Under the pieces are notes generated by a model. It had not been told where the DNA came from and did no database searches. It saw nothing but the letters and a program-made list of their open reading frames with translations. Shown here in pieces: positions 10,085 to 23,100 of a stretch of DNA of 64,000 bases. The stretch comes from Apostichopus japonicus (Eukaryota > Echinodermata > Holothuroidea > Aspidochirotida > Stichopodidae). The position numbers and the translations under genes were made by a program. Numbering within the stretch: the first letter of the stretch is position 1; each line of letters starts with the position of its first letter. The stretch lies in contig NC_092575.1 of assembly GCF_037975245.1 (NCBI RefSeq), forward strand, positions 1,991,001-2,055,000. The letters are read 5' to 3'.

Positions 10085-13000
10085 TTAAGTAATGCATTTT
10101 TGGAAGCTCACTAATAAACTTACTATGCTTTCTGTGTACAAAAGCAGCTACACATAATTTGCAATTGTACAGCATATTGTCCACTTTGCATAGCATTTTT
10201 GCTAAGCGATGCTTGGATATATTATTCCTGATATAATATGTTGGTTGAGTTGTATGTAACCTACAGCCTCAACCTGTGCAGTACTTTACTTGTACATATA
10301 TTCTGCTTTGTATGAATGAATACACTCAAATTAGATACACATGTCTCTCTATTGGACCTTTACACTACCATTTTACCATTAGACCACAGACATGTTTTAG
10401 CTAACTAATCAACATTTTATACCAATACGAATCGAGATTCTTTTGCATAAAATGTTACAAGTGTAAACAGAGGTTTTCGTCTTGAGTGAGGTCCATGCCA
10501 CCGATACTTCCCATGAAAGGTTATTAAAGTCATACTCAATACAGGATATGAAATGAATTACATCTTAAATGTAAAAGGCTATCAAAAAGAAAATATATAT
10601 ATATATATCGAAAAAAATAGGTTCACATTGGTCATGTGACAGACACAGTTAGCTGACCGAGAATTCTGAGAGATTGTAACATGAACCTTGGTGGTAAATT
10701 CATAAACCCTGTTCCAACAACCGAAACAAGAGTCCATTGTCCCATCAATGCAGTAAAAACCCATCTTGAACTTTTTCATAAATTATAAACATTTTGCAAT
10801 ATGGCACCTTCAAATAACACAAGGCAAATATTAGCAAACAAACAAAAAATATGACAAGAATATGTATACACCAAACCAGCACATCTTGTGGTTATACATG
10901 CAGTTTTATTTTCAAAAATGAGCAAAACAAATATAAAAGCAAAAATTTGGCGGGCTTCTTTTTCAAGTTGGTTTTTCCTTTCTTTCAAGAAGTAGTAAGA
11001 AAGCAGCTTTGTAGACAAAATAAAACATCCCTTTAGATGAAAACAACATTTACCAATTAACAACCCCCCCCCCCATAAAAATTTAAAAACCTAAATTAAA
11101 CTTTTGATGATCAATAATATCATATGCTTGGTCAGAGAAAAATTCCAAAGTGACACCTCATTTTATATCATTCCAAAAGTCTTTGGTATTAAACTAGATG
11201 TGAGATATGCAACAGTAGCACTCCAATGTCAAAGAGGTTTCATTTGCTAAAATCATGAAAATGATATCCTTTATATGGAAAAAAAAGTAAGGCAAGTGTC
11301 ACTAGAACATGACAACAACAAAAAATGGCCTAAATCTTGAGATTTTGTACCAACTGAGGAAAGAGCTCCCTTAAAATATTAATTTGCCTGTAATGTATCT
11401 TAAGTAATAAAGGACCTGGAATCTCATGCAATGTTCCACACAGCCCCCTCCCCTTCCCCCTCCCCTCCCTTAAACTTATTATACTACAGCTTTGTTGCCA
11501 AATCAGACAGTGATAGGACTGGACTGGACGATACTGAATATTTTCACAACTAACCTTACATTTTCCGATTAAAAAGAAAAGCACATTTCACATGTTTACA
11601 TATTTCACAATGGGGCAGGTGCATTTCTCTTACAGTATAGTTTTCCACCCCTCTCTTCCTACTCCCCCTCCCCTCCCCACCCCTTCCCCCCAATAAACGT
11701 CTCATAAGGAGTGTAGTTTACTATAGACTACATTGGTCACCCTTACACATTTAGTACAACCCTGATGAATACTGACTCAGTTATTTGATCATACCGCTGT
11801 TAGTTTTGAGTTTGCTCGATAACTATAATAATTTACTACTTGAATGACAATGCAAAAAGCAAATAAATGAGTCAGTTTATTATCTTATTGAACAACAGTC
11901 ATAAATAGCATCAGATGATTACTTAGTCAAACATCATAAATACTGGTGTCTTTAATAATATAAGTATGAAGTTGTTGCCTCCGTGTGCCATCATTTATTT
12001 TAATTATTGAAAATAAATTTCTCAAACAGAAAAAACAATTAAAATAATAATAATAATAATAAACGAGTACAGAAATCTATGATAAATATATCTCTAGTCT
12101 GAATTTCTTCCCAACAATCAATAAAAGTGTGAATAAGTTCTACAAAATAAAAAAGAATCGGTCATTTTACCGGTGGGTTATAGCAATGCCCCCTCAAAAC
12201 TTACCTCCCGACTTTATTCTATCGATGGAGTGTTGAGCGCCCAAAAGGTTAATACAATGAATACCCATGACTGTTTAACGGAGGGTCAAAATGCAACCAA
12301 ATCAATGCGAGTAAAAATGAGAAGATGGAATTATTATTGGATTCAAGTAGGTGGTATATCTGCTTAAATAAACTGTTAAAGCATGTACTAAAATGTACGC
12401 TGGTAGCTCTACACTAAATCACAAAATGTCCCGATTACATACACATATACATGAGGTTGAGTATAAGAAAAAGAGACAGTTTGAGTACAAGTACAAATAC
12501 AATGCTGTGTGCTATCACATATGACCAGGTTTCTGTGATGATTGTTGTATACATCAGTGGACACCAGCCCCCCCCCCCCCAGCATCTTTCCTCTTTTGTC
12601 TCGTGTAGATACATATTTTTAATACCAATTACACTACCTATGAAAGAATGAAGAACAGTTAACCATAAGTGCATATACAGCACCACTGGTATCTTCATTA
12701 ACTTAATTCTTATATGCTGAAAATATACACACCAAAAAAATTGTTTGGAATATAGAAAGACATCACGTTTACACAGAATACTGACTGCATGATGCAGCAT
12801 CATCACTTATGCATGTAGAAAACCTTCAAAACCTGTCAAATATCAAAGTTCAATCAAAATATCTGCCGGGTCTTTTGACGGAATTGAAATAAATATCTAA
12901 CTATCATAGTAAACAAAGTCAACAAATTCTGCTGGTTACCGCCTGGGTAGGCAGCAAACCCCGAAGGGATGCAGATTTTGAGGCTCTTCTGGGTCATGCG

Positions 13001-13109
13001 AGGCCCTACATTTATCTTAAGGTGGGACTGAATGGACTGTAAAGGTGATCAAAAATATATGATCAAAAAATTAAAATGAAGGTTTATTAAATATTAGGCT
13101 AAGGTAGGT

Positions 13110-13570
13110 TCATTGATCAGTATACTTCACATTGATCCTTGTAGGTGGATCAGTTTATTTCACATAGATCCCTGTAGTTGGATCAGTATCACTAATGTAG
13201 ATTCATGTACATGGATCAGCATACCTCACATAGATCCTTATGGGTGGGATCAATTTATTTCACATAGATCACTAATGTAGATTCATGAACATGGATCAGC
13301 ATACCTCACATAGATCATTATGGGTGGATCAATTTATTTCACATAGATCACTAATGTACATTCATGAACATGGATCAGCATACCTCAGATAGATCCTTAA
13401 AAGTGGATCACTTTATTTCACATAGATCACTAATGTAGATTCACATACATGGATCAGCAAACCTCATATATATCCTTATGGGTGGATCTGTTTATTTCAC
13501 ATAGATCACTAATGTAGATTCACGTACATGGATCAGTTTATTTCACATAGATCCTGACAGGTGGATCAGT
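13110..13570. repeat. 79-bp tandem repeat, about 5-6 copies, GATC-rich
   Basis: The phrase ACTAATGTA recurs at 13191, 13271, 13350, 13429 and 13508. Each unit is made of alternating blocks of the form (C/T)ACATAGATC and GGATCA(G/A), so GATC occurs about four times per unit. It lies 0.4-0.9 kb beyond the sialyltransferase stop codon, probably in or near the 3' UTR. Confidence 0.9.
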
Positions 13571-13991
13571 ATACTTATTAAAGGTGAAGAGAAAGAATAC
13601 TGAGGAGGTATTAAGCAAGTCAGGTAATCAAACGTTCCTGTGAAACAGATTTCAGGACCAGTAATAAAACATGTACATCCAAATGTAAGAAATGATTCTC
13701 GCCTCTCTGGCAAATGTGGAGGCAGAAGAGATGACCATTGTACACAAAGCTGAGAGGATTTTATCAGTTTGAATAACGGGCCATTAAAAACTAGTTCTAA
13801 CAAGCTTTAAAAAATGTATTTTTTAAAAACTATGATGACTGCTTTGCTCTGTCTGCAAGGTTTCTTCATATTCCTTTGTGTCTAGAATCTCCAACAATGA
13901 CGAAAAGCTTGTGGATCATCGTGAAACAAAAACAATGACAGGGGTCTGGAAGACTTGAGAGAACCGCCAGTTTTATCTCTTGCATTTTGGA

Positions 13992-14171
13992 TCACCTCTT
14001 GTCCTCGTCTCGTTTGTATAAGCTTATGATCTTCTGCTCGTCCAACATGTGCCACATTTTCTGCTCGGTTCTGTCGTCGTGGTTTGCGTAAAACGTGTGC
14101 TTGCTGAATTTCCTTTCGTAATAATGATCTGAGTATTTGGTGTAGCTTCCGCCGAACCCGTAGGCATTGAC
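13992..14171 (-). CDS. ST6GALNAC2: ST6GalNAc coding exon 10 (motifs III and VS, stop)
   Basis: Acceptor TGCTCTTCCAG. Codes for VNAYGFGGSYTKYSDHYYE (end of motif S, motif III), then FYANHDDRTE (motif VS, catalytic His), ending KRDEDKR and TGA at 13992-13994. Confidence 0.95.
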   Translation of the reverse strand, partial: VNAYGFGGSYTKYSDHYYERKFSKHTFYANHDDRTEQKMWHMLDEQKIISLYKRDEDKR

Positions 14172-17100
14172 CTGGAAGAGCAAAAAGTTTAAAAGAATTT
14201 AAAAAAAATGGTGATAAAAAGTGGATTTAAATGAGTAAACCACATTCAACATGAAGTAGCTTTCTCCTACTTTTTTGCCACTTGATTATTTCTGTCACAT
14301 CAATTAATTGCCACTTTTGCCACTGGATTATTTCTGCCACATCTATTAATTGCCACTTTTTGCCACTAGATTATTTCTGCCACATCAATTAATTGCCACG
14401 TTTTGACACTTCATTATTTTGGCCACTTCATTAGGTCATTGAAGCAACAGGTTAGCTTTCACTACCAAAAACAAGGAGGGAAAAAAAAAAAGAAATATTA
14501 CTTTCCTTGTCATAAATTCAATCACCATGGAATCAGCATAACCATGGCAACAAAATTGTTCAATTCAAAATACTAAAATAGAAGTTTTCATGATTCAGAG
14601 TAAAATACTATTCACTTCTTTGTTTTCAATTTTTTTTTTTTTTTTTTTTTAATTGCTCCCATATCAATACGACCACACCTGCAACTGGCGTATATGCCAT
14701 TACATGATTGCATTCGCACAGCTTATATCATTACACAATGCTACTGAATACTCAGCAATAAAGAATGTTATGTTTCTTTCAGTTCAGGAAAACAATCTCA
14801 CGGAAGAGAAAGTACCTACTTATTGAAATTTGAAACCAACCTATACAACTTAAGGCCTGGTCACACTATACCGATTTTTATCGGAATACTATCCGATTTC
14901 CCGGAGAAATCGAAACAGCCAGTTTTTCGTTTGGGTCTTCTAGCCACAGTGACAAAAGACCTGATTTGCTATTTGTTGAGCCATTCCGATGTGGAATAGC
15001 CCTCTCCTAACTTTTGATATTGACTCTGTTCCCTTTTATCAGATAGCTATCCGATTTCTCTTCCGATTTTTATCGTTTTTCGATGTGACGTCACTTCATA
15101 ATGTAGTCCGTTCCAGAACCCCTCAGATTTGGAGTAGGTATTCGAATATTCCACTACATTCATTACATTCACTACCACAAACCTCACTCTTCGGCCTAAA
15201 ATCGGAAAAATCGGACCGTATTCCGATAAAATATCGCTGTAGTGTGACCGGGCCTTTACACCGGGAAAAAAAAAAAAAAAAAAATACTTGAATCTACAAA
15301 CACAATGTAGAACTTTCTAACATTTGATTAAACTACCAGACATTGCCAAAACAAATAAAGGTATTTTAATGATGGCCATCATTCCAAGATGGCTGGAAAA
15401 TCATTCATAATATTAATTACATTCTTAACATTCTGTTACAGAGATGCTCATACTTGTCATAACAATATTCATAAATTGTAAATATCAAGTTGGAAGTAAT
15501 GTTCAACCGCTGAATAAAAGCTACCAGGACTACGTTACAGGTTTTTTAATATCAAATCTCATCAAGAGGTACTTTGATACGGATCCCCAAGACGATGGGG
15601 CTGGTTAGTTCAGGTGGTGGAGTTTAGAGAGCTTACCTCATCACATGTATGAAGGGCGACTAGAAGCATAATAGCTCCAGTGGTTGGTCTGTGGATAGTT
15701 TTGTGCTGATTAGTAGAATTAACCCAGCTATAAGAAAGGAGGAAAGAGAACAGAATGATTGGGTAACTGTCAGCTTCTAGCAAATTCTAAAAATTCAACG
15801 AAAAGAAAAAAAGAAAAGGGACTACAGGCTTTATGATTCATTTCCATTATTACTTATATATGGACGTTCACTGCACGCAAGTTTTGACGGCAAACAACCT
15901 TTGACCTTCACAGATTTCAGTTGCAAAATAGAGTTATTCTTCTGACTAAGGTGGATCCACATAATATGTATAAAATCCATCTAGGCTTTGCTTATGACTG
16001 CTGTTGATGTTAAATGACCTTTGAGTGCCACAGGTACAAAATAGGTTGTTTGTTTTTACTCAGCTTACTGCATCCTCAAAGCAAGCAAGAGGTTGAGTTA
16101 CCATGTATTTTTCGAATTTGTTATAGTGGTTTACAATTCAAAGTGTCGCAAACAGTACACATAACTAAACACACCCCCACAATCGCTCCAAGTGCCACAC
16201 ACACACATTAATGCACACACCCCCACAATCACTATCCACACAAAGAATACCAGAAAAAACGGGGAAGGATATCTCACCAAAAATGTGTCAGCAATGATTG
16301 ATAAAATTATCAAATCACATTGGCCAAACCTCATGTTTGAGAATAACACCAGTTCATTAGTCAAACCTTTTGAAAGCGGAAAGTATGTTCTTGATGAACA
16401 TCTGCTGTCTAACTAATTAACATAGTACGTTTCAACATGTCAATGATTTAAGTACATGATGATAATTTTAAGAAATATGTTTCTAAACTATTGCAGCAAA
16501 GCTGCAGCATCTTGTGCTTGCCAGCTGGTCAGTGTATCAGTTAAGACAGGTATTGAGAGCGGTCAATTGTAGTATATATATTATAATGTGACCTGCCACT
16601 TTCAGGCTATAATTTTGTCTTATTCGAGAGTGCAATCAAAGCCCTCTAGACCATTGCAGCTCCATGGTCAAGTCAGGTCAAGCCTTAGGTGAGGAATCTG
16701 TCCTTCACTCGCAGGCTAGCGTTACCACTGTCACATTAGCACAGTCTGTTATATAATTGTTCAATCAAGTGTGTCAAGTGAACAGTCCTTTCTTAACCTC
16801 TTTCACTAGCTAAGCTTTGGAGCAGTTTTGAAGGTCAGCAACTACTTTAAGGTGGTTTTTGCAAGACTGTGCTTGACATTAAGATGTAACCTTAGATGAG
16901 AAATGTGTGTTTTCATGCAACAATAAATGCTATAAAATACAAGCCACTCTCATATCGCCACAGAGTGACAACATTTCAAAAATCCCTGGTTGCCGTCAAG
17001 CATTACAACATCTCAGGTAGTAATTATACCTAAAGAGATAAAAAAATCACATCTGGGAACCTGTTGAAAGTCACAACCACTAACCATAATTGCAGCTGCT

Positions 17101-20100
17101 TTTGAGTTTGTTTATTCATTCAAAACAAATCTTTTCTCCCTTTTTATTTATTTGCCATTTGCCCTTCCCCCCTCCCCCCATTCCAGGAACACCAGGTGAG
17201 ATAATATTTGCAAGCTTGCAAAGACAACACAGAGCTGGCCAAACAAAGACAACAGCTGCATTGGTTCTAAAAATCCACGAGAAGAACAAACCATCTTAAA
17301 CTTAGTATTTGATTTTTTACTTTTTTTGCTCTTTCTCACAGAAAAAAAAAAAAAAATGATTCAACAGGGGTTGTGCCATCTGAAAAAAAAGTTGAAAGGT
17401 ATTGTATGGACATTTGCCATAACATTTTGATCAGCATTATTCAATATCTCAGATTTGTTTTTAGATATTATTTATTTAAAATAAATCTGATCGAGTCAGT
17501 CATTAACCAGAACAAGCAAACTATTTAATAGACTTTTGTTAAATATAATATACTCCCGTGAAGCTTAGAGGCTCGAGTTAGCGTTAACGGAGACATTGAA
17601 GAAGGGGAGGAAACCGAACGAGCACTTGATTGGAAACTATATGAAATGGTTGGGAAGGGGAAGTTTACTCGGAAACATAGAGGCAGCATGGATATGATAA
17701 ATGCACGGTGGTAGGGGGGGGGGGTGAGAATGATGCTGGAACCAGAAATGTACTGAATACAATGAACTTACTGTTAATGTAAATCAAATAACTGTTATTG
17801 GTTGAAAAGTTTACAAATATTTTACTTACCTCCATTTAAGGTACCTGAGGAAATCTGGATGTACTAACTTCACGATATCTGGGGTCACAGGGATGTTAAA
17901 CTTTGGTGGTGACCTACACAAAAAGGGAGGGGGGGGGGGAGAAATAAGAAATCCAATATGGTTGAAAATTGTATAAATTGGTTCCATATTTAAGATAGGG
18001 TGCAACAAAAGAAGAGCACGACAAAATATTACTGAAATTATTAACATGCAAAACGTATATCAATGTTGCAAGAAGAGGCTTAGCGGTAGAGACCTTTCTA
18101 AAGAATAATACTTGTTTACAACATATTACACATTTGTCAAGAACAAATTGTATTTGATGTCAACGAATGGTGGTGCTCTGTCCCTAAAGTGAAGTTACAA
18201 GAATATGTGTTGGTTAGATTATTAGAATTTCCCCTAAAAAAAAAAGAAAAAAAAGAGATTTAACATTAACGTTTGCACTGAGAAGATGCCTTCATCAATG
18301 CAGCTTTAAAGGAGCAGTCCTGAGGTTTATCTTGGAAACCAACATAGCTGTAGACAACACTGTTTTGCATTTATTATTTTTTTATATCTTTATTGATGAG
18401 CAGAAAAAAGTCAAAGCAAATAGTTGACACAGTACACTGTTTCACTAGCTAAGACCCCAAAAAAAAGAAAATTTGGCAGCAAATATTTGCTGTGAAGCTG
18501 TTCTATGACTACATCAAAGGACTGATTTGCCAGACAGAATTGACATTGTTGCGTGTTTAATCAACAACTTGACCTGTTAGCGTTTCAATAGAATATCACA
18601 AAAAATGTTTGTCTTTTATATTACAGTTGCTGTCAACTCGTACTGTTCAACTGCTAGCGTTAAAATAACACTCCAAGACAGCTGCTAATTGTTTTTTTTT
18701 TGTAACTTCTAAACACAAACGATACTACAACTTCTTTGATGCAGTTGAAATATTCACCTGTATGTCAGTTTTAATATCAAATGTTAATGAGGGCTAGGGT
18801 ACGTGTTGGTGGCGTATCATGCATTGTTGAATTTTTCATACACATATTGTGTGATAAAGTTAGAAACTGAAACCAAGGAATCTGTTGTTGAATGTTCCGC
18901 ATAGGCGTACGAGGCGGGGGGCAGACTGCCCCCCCCCCCCCAAATTTCCAGAGGACAAGAAATTCGGGCAAAAGTCCTGAAAAATTCAGGCAGCCTAAGA
19001 GGAGATAAAAATATATATATAAATATGTAGTAGCTTGCCCGAATCTTTTTCATATTTTCGCCCGAAAATTCCGTGGAGAGCGTTCTGTGTTATTTGTTTT
19101 GTGACATTAATATTAATATAGGCCTAATGATTTTCTTTATTTAGCATCATGATGCCTGAATATTTCCGTGTAACACCACCGTAAGCGCAGCTCATCTGGG
19201 CTACCACGCTTTTTGCACTATCGCCCAAAATTATTAACAGGGAACGTTGCTCACAATCGTGGTGACAAGCATGCATGGAGATTAGCAGTCTCTGAAGTGA
19301 AAAAACCGCAGTAAACATTTTTTTCTAACTAGTCAACTGTACACCTGGACATCCAAGACATGAGTGTATATAAGAAACTTTTCTTTTTCATGGATGGTGG
19401 GGGGGGGGGGGGGTGTCTACAAGCCTAAAAGTACAGGTTTATCATATTCTTTGTTATTTTTTATACTTTTTTGTGAGACAAATTGCAGTCTCACCCGACA
19501 CAGCGACATTTTCCCGCCTACGTGTCGTTGAACAATGTATGTTTTTTTCTGGGGGTAGCTGAGTACTGTGTTAAAATAATAAATACGGTAACTAAATAGG
19601 AGTTTAAAAAAAAAATGTCCTAGTTTTCCCTGTCAAAGTGATGTTACCATTTTTTCTTCTTCTAATTTACCAAATTTTTGGGGAAGTGTAAATTTCTAAA
19701 CGTGAGATTATAAAACAAGAGCCCAAGGGAACTGTGGTTCCTTGCTTGGGGTATATGACAATACACATAATATTATCAAGCAAGATTGGGCTCAAATAGT
19801 CCAAGTAATTGTGGTCCTACATGTTCCCATAAAGTAACCAACACTACAGCCAAAACTTTTGTGATCACAAAATGTGATCGGATTTTGGATCAAAAGGCAC
19901 TTTTGAGATCTAAATATGGCGTCGAAAATGTAAGAAATATAAGAGACCTACAAGCGTGTCAACAGATATGATAACATTGGTGACCTCAGATGACATGACC
20001 TTTAAGTTTCAAAATGTTCCACCACCACGTTCACAACTTGTCCCAAAATATCAACCATGTCACACCTTGGCATTGAGATTTAATTGCATTAAATTAAAAA

Positions 20101-23100
20101 AAATTAACTTTGAACTTGTAAACATAACTTCACACACAAAGGTCACCCGAAGGTCAACCTATTGACATTTTTGATCGGTGAGACCTAAATAGAGCATGAC
20201 TGTAAAAATTCAAACATTTTTTCTTTGCCCATTTTCTCCCCCCAAAATACTACTTTTTTAACATTAGCTGACCTTTGGTGACGTTGGACCACATGACCGT
20301 TAAGTTTGAAAATATTCCCCTATACCATTTGCAACTTATCCAAAAAAATAAACATTGTCACACCTTGGCACTGGGAGTTATTGCATTAAATGTGTGAAAA
20401 TTAACTTTGACCTCATATAACTTCACACACGAAGGTCACATGGGGGTCAACCCGTTGACATTTATGATCAGAAGGTACCTTTAACATCTGAAAATAGCAT
20501 CGAAACTGTAAAAATCCACAAAACACGAAAAGATCACCAGAGGTCAAATTGAGGTCAAGGGTCACCCAGATGCGGGTCGACAATTGGATTACATTGAAGC
20601 AACTCCCAACCCTAACGGACAATTTGTTCTCAAGTTATCGCAAAAATACTAGTTTTTTATCATTAATTGACCTTTGGTGACCTCGGATCACATGACCCTT
20701 AAGTTTGAAAATATTCCCCTATACCATTTGCAACTACTCCAAAAATATCAACCTTGTCACAACTTGGAACTGGGAGTTATTGCATTAAATGTCTGAAAAT
20801 TAACTTTGACCTCATATAACTTCGCACACGAAGGTCACACGGGGGTCAACCCATTGACATTTATGATCAGAAGGTACCTTTGACATCTGAAAATAGCATC
20901 GAAACTGTAAAAATCCACAAAACATGAAAAGGTCACCAGAGGTCAAATTGAGGTCAAGGGTCACCCAGATGCGGGTCGACAATTGGATTACATTGAAGCA
21001 ACTCCCAACCCTAACGGACAATTTGTTCTCAAGTTACCGCAAAAATACTAGTTTTTTATCATTAATTGACCTTTGGTGACCTCGGATCACATGACCTTTA
21101 AGTTTGAAAATATTCCCCTATACCATTTGCAACTTGTCTCAAAATATCAACTGTGTAACACCTTGGCACTTGGAGTTATTACACTAAATGTCTGAAAATT
21201 AACTTTGACCTCATATAACTTAACATACAAAGGTCACCTTGGGTCAACTTATTGACATTTTTGATTGATGAGACCTAAATTAGAGCATCAAACTATAAAA
21301 ATTCAAACATTTTTTCTTTGCCCATTTTCTGCCCCCAAAATACTAGTTTTTTAACATTAATTGACCTTTGGTGACCTCGGATCACATGACCGTTAAGTTT
21401 GAAAATATTTCCCTATACCATTTGCAACTTGTCCAAAAATATCAACCATGTCACACCTTGGAACTGGGAGTTGTTGCATTAAATGTCTGAAAATTAACTT
21501 TGACCTCGTATAACTTCGCACACGAAGGTCACACGGGTGTCAACCAATTGACATTTTTGATCGGAAGGTACCTTTGATATCCAAATCTAGCATCAAAACC
21601 AAACATTTCCTTTTTTGCTCGTTTCCTCCCAAAATAAGCACATTTTTTCTAATGTGACCTTTGACCTTTTGACCTTGATTTCAGATGTAGTTTAATCTCC
21701 TGATTCCAAAAAACAAAACGACAAGTCTGTACCACCATCCTAACTCCGACCGAAAAACTTTGACCCCATATAACTTCGCACATAAAGGTCACACGGGGTC
21801 AACCTATTGACATTTATGATCAGAAGGTACCTTTGACATCTGAAAATAGCATCGAAACTGTAAAAATCCCCAAAAACACGTAAAGGTCACCAGAGGTCAA
21901 ATTGAGGTCAAGGGTCACCCAGATGCGGGTCGACAATTGGATAACATTGAAGCAACTCCCAACCCTAACGGACATTTCGTTCTCAAGTTATCGCAAAAAT
22001 ACTAGTTTTTTATCATTACTTGACCTTTGGTGACCTCGGATCACATGACCGTTAAGTTTGAAAATGCTCCCCTAACCAGTTCACAACTTGTCCCAAAATA
22101 TCAATCTTGTCACACATTGGCACTGGGAGTTATTGCAGTTTTAATATTTTCGGTTTTTGGACCATAACTGACCTTTGGTGACCTTTGTGGGCACCAGAAA
22201 CAATAGGGCACACCTTCTCCATATGGCGGATCTATAGTCCAAGTTTGGCCTCAATCCAACATTCCCTTATTGAGATAGAGCGTACCCAAGCAAGTGTCAC
22301 AGACACACACACGCACATACACACATACATACATACATACATACATACACACACACGCCAACCTGACTGCATAGGTTCCTTTTGCTAAAGCAAGGAACCA
22401 ATAAAGAATGTTTAGATGCAACTTGCAAGGCCTCAGAAGTGCCATTTCCAGCAATCTGAGAGGCATATTTTGCCAAAAGAAAATCTTGTACGCTACGCGC
22501 CAACCGATGGTGGCGCTCCGCTTAGATAGTGTCACGGGAACTTTCGGGCACAAAAGTTTCTGCCCCCCCCAACCGAAATGGTCCCGTACGCCTATGATGT
22601 TCTGTACCTAGAGATTTCACTTTTCTCTGAAACAAAAAAAGTCATAAATCCTTCCATCAATCTGTTTGGATATAAAACAACAGCCAACTAGAGGCCTATG
22701 CCAAACGTATCACAATTGTAACATCATTTTACTTGTGCTGCTATATGTATGCATATTTCTTGTATGCCATGAACTTGCATTTTACTTGTATTGCCATGAA
22801 TATGCATACTTCTTGTACCATGACTATGCATATTTTTGTACCATGAATAAGCATACTTCTTGAACTCCATGAATATGCATATATGTCCTCTACAAAGAGA
22901 ACACCTAACTATAACAGTTAGGCTTAATTATAAGGATATGTCCAAAACAAAGTGCATTTCCATGAACAAAACAACACACTTTCTATGCATATATTTCCTA
23001 GCTAAGATGTGGATAATTGGGTGTAAAGAATGCTCCAGTAGATCATTATGACTTCCAATGACAAAGCCTTACCTGTGGTATTTATCCGCACTTCTGGGTA

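Larger units (their letters stand above)
8333..13991. other. Intergenic region between the sialyltransferase 3' end and NCBP3 5' end
   Basis: Holds the unannotated 5' UTR and promoter of NCBP3 (right of 8332) and the 3' UTR of the sialyltransferase (left of 13992). Contents seen: a TTAA-flanked MITE (9731-10084), a short AT microsatellite (10593-10609), C-rich tracts (11065, 11440-11470, 11650-11690), an AATAAT run at 12044-12061, and a 79-bp tandem array (13110-13570). No exon could be supported. Poly(A) signals are too common in this AT-rich DNA to assign. Confidence 0.5.
17914..23072. other. ST6GalNAc intron 7, largely mobile DNA
   Basis: 5.2 kb, the longest intron. It holds poly-G tracts (17929-17939, 19398-19412), a G/C-tract repeat end (18900-19060), the 2.7-kb TGACCT-rich element (19715-22400) and the CG-rich dispersed module (22408-22602). 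The stretch 22740-22990 has several ATGAATATGCATA-like near-repeats. Confidence 0.7.

Noticed and set aside
20413-21021. Two nearly identical 69-residue frames 399 bp apart
   Set aside because: They come from tandem units of the TGACCT element. The same units elsewhere lose the frame, and there is no coding signature.
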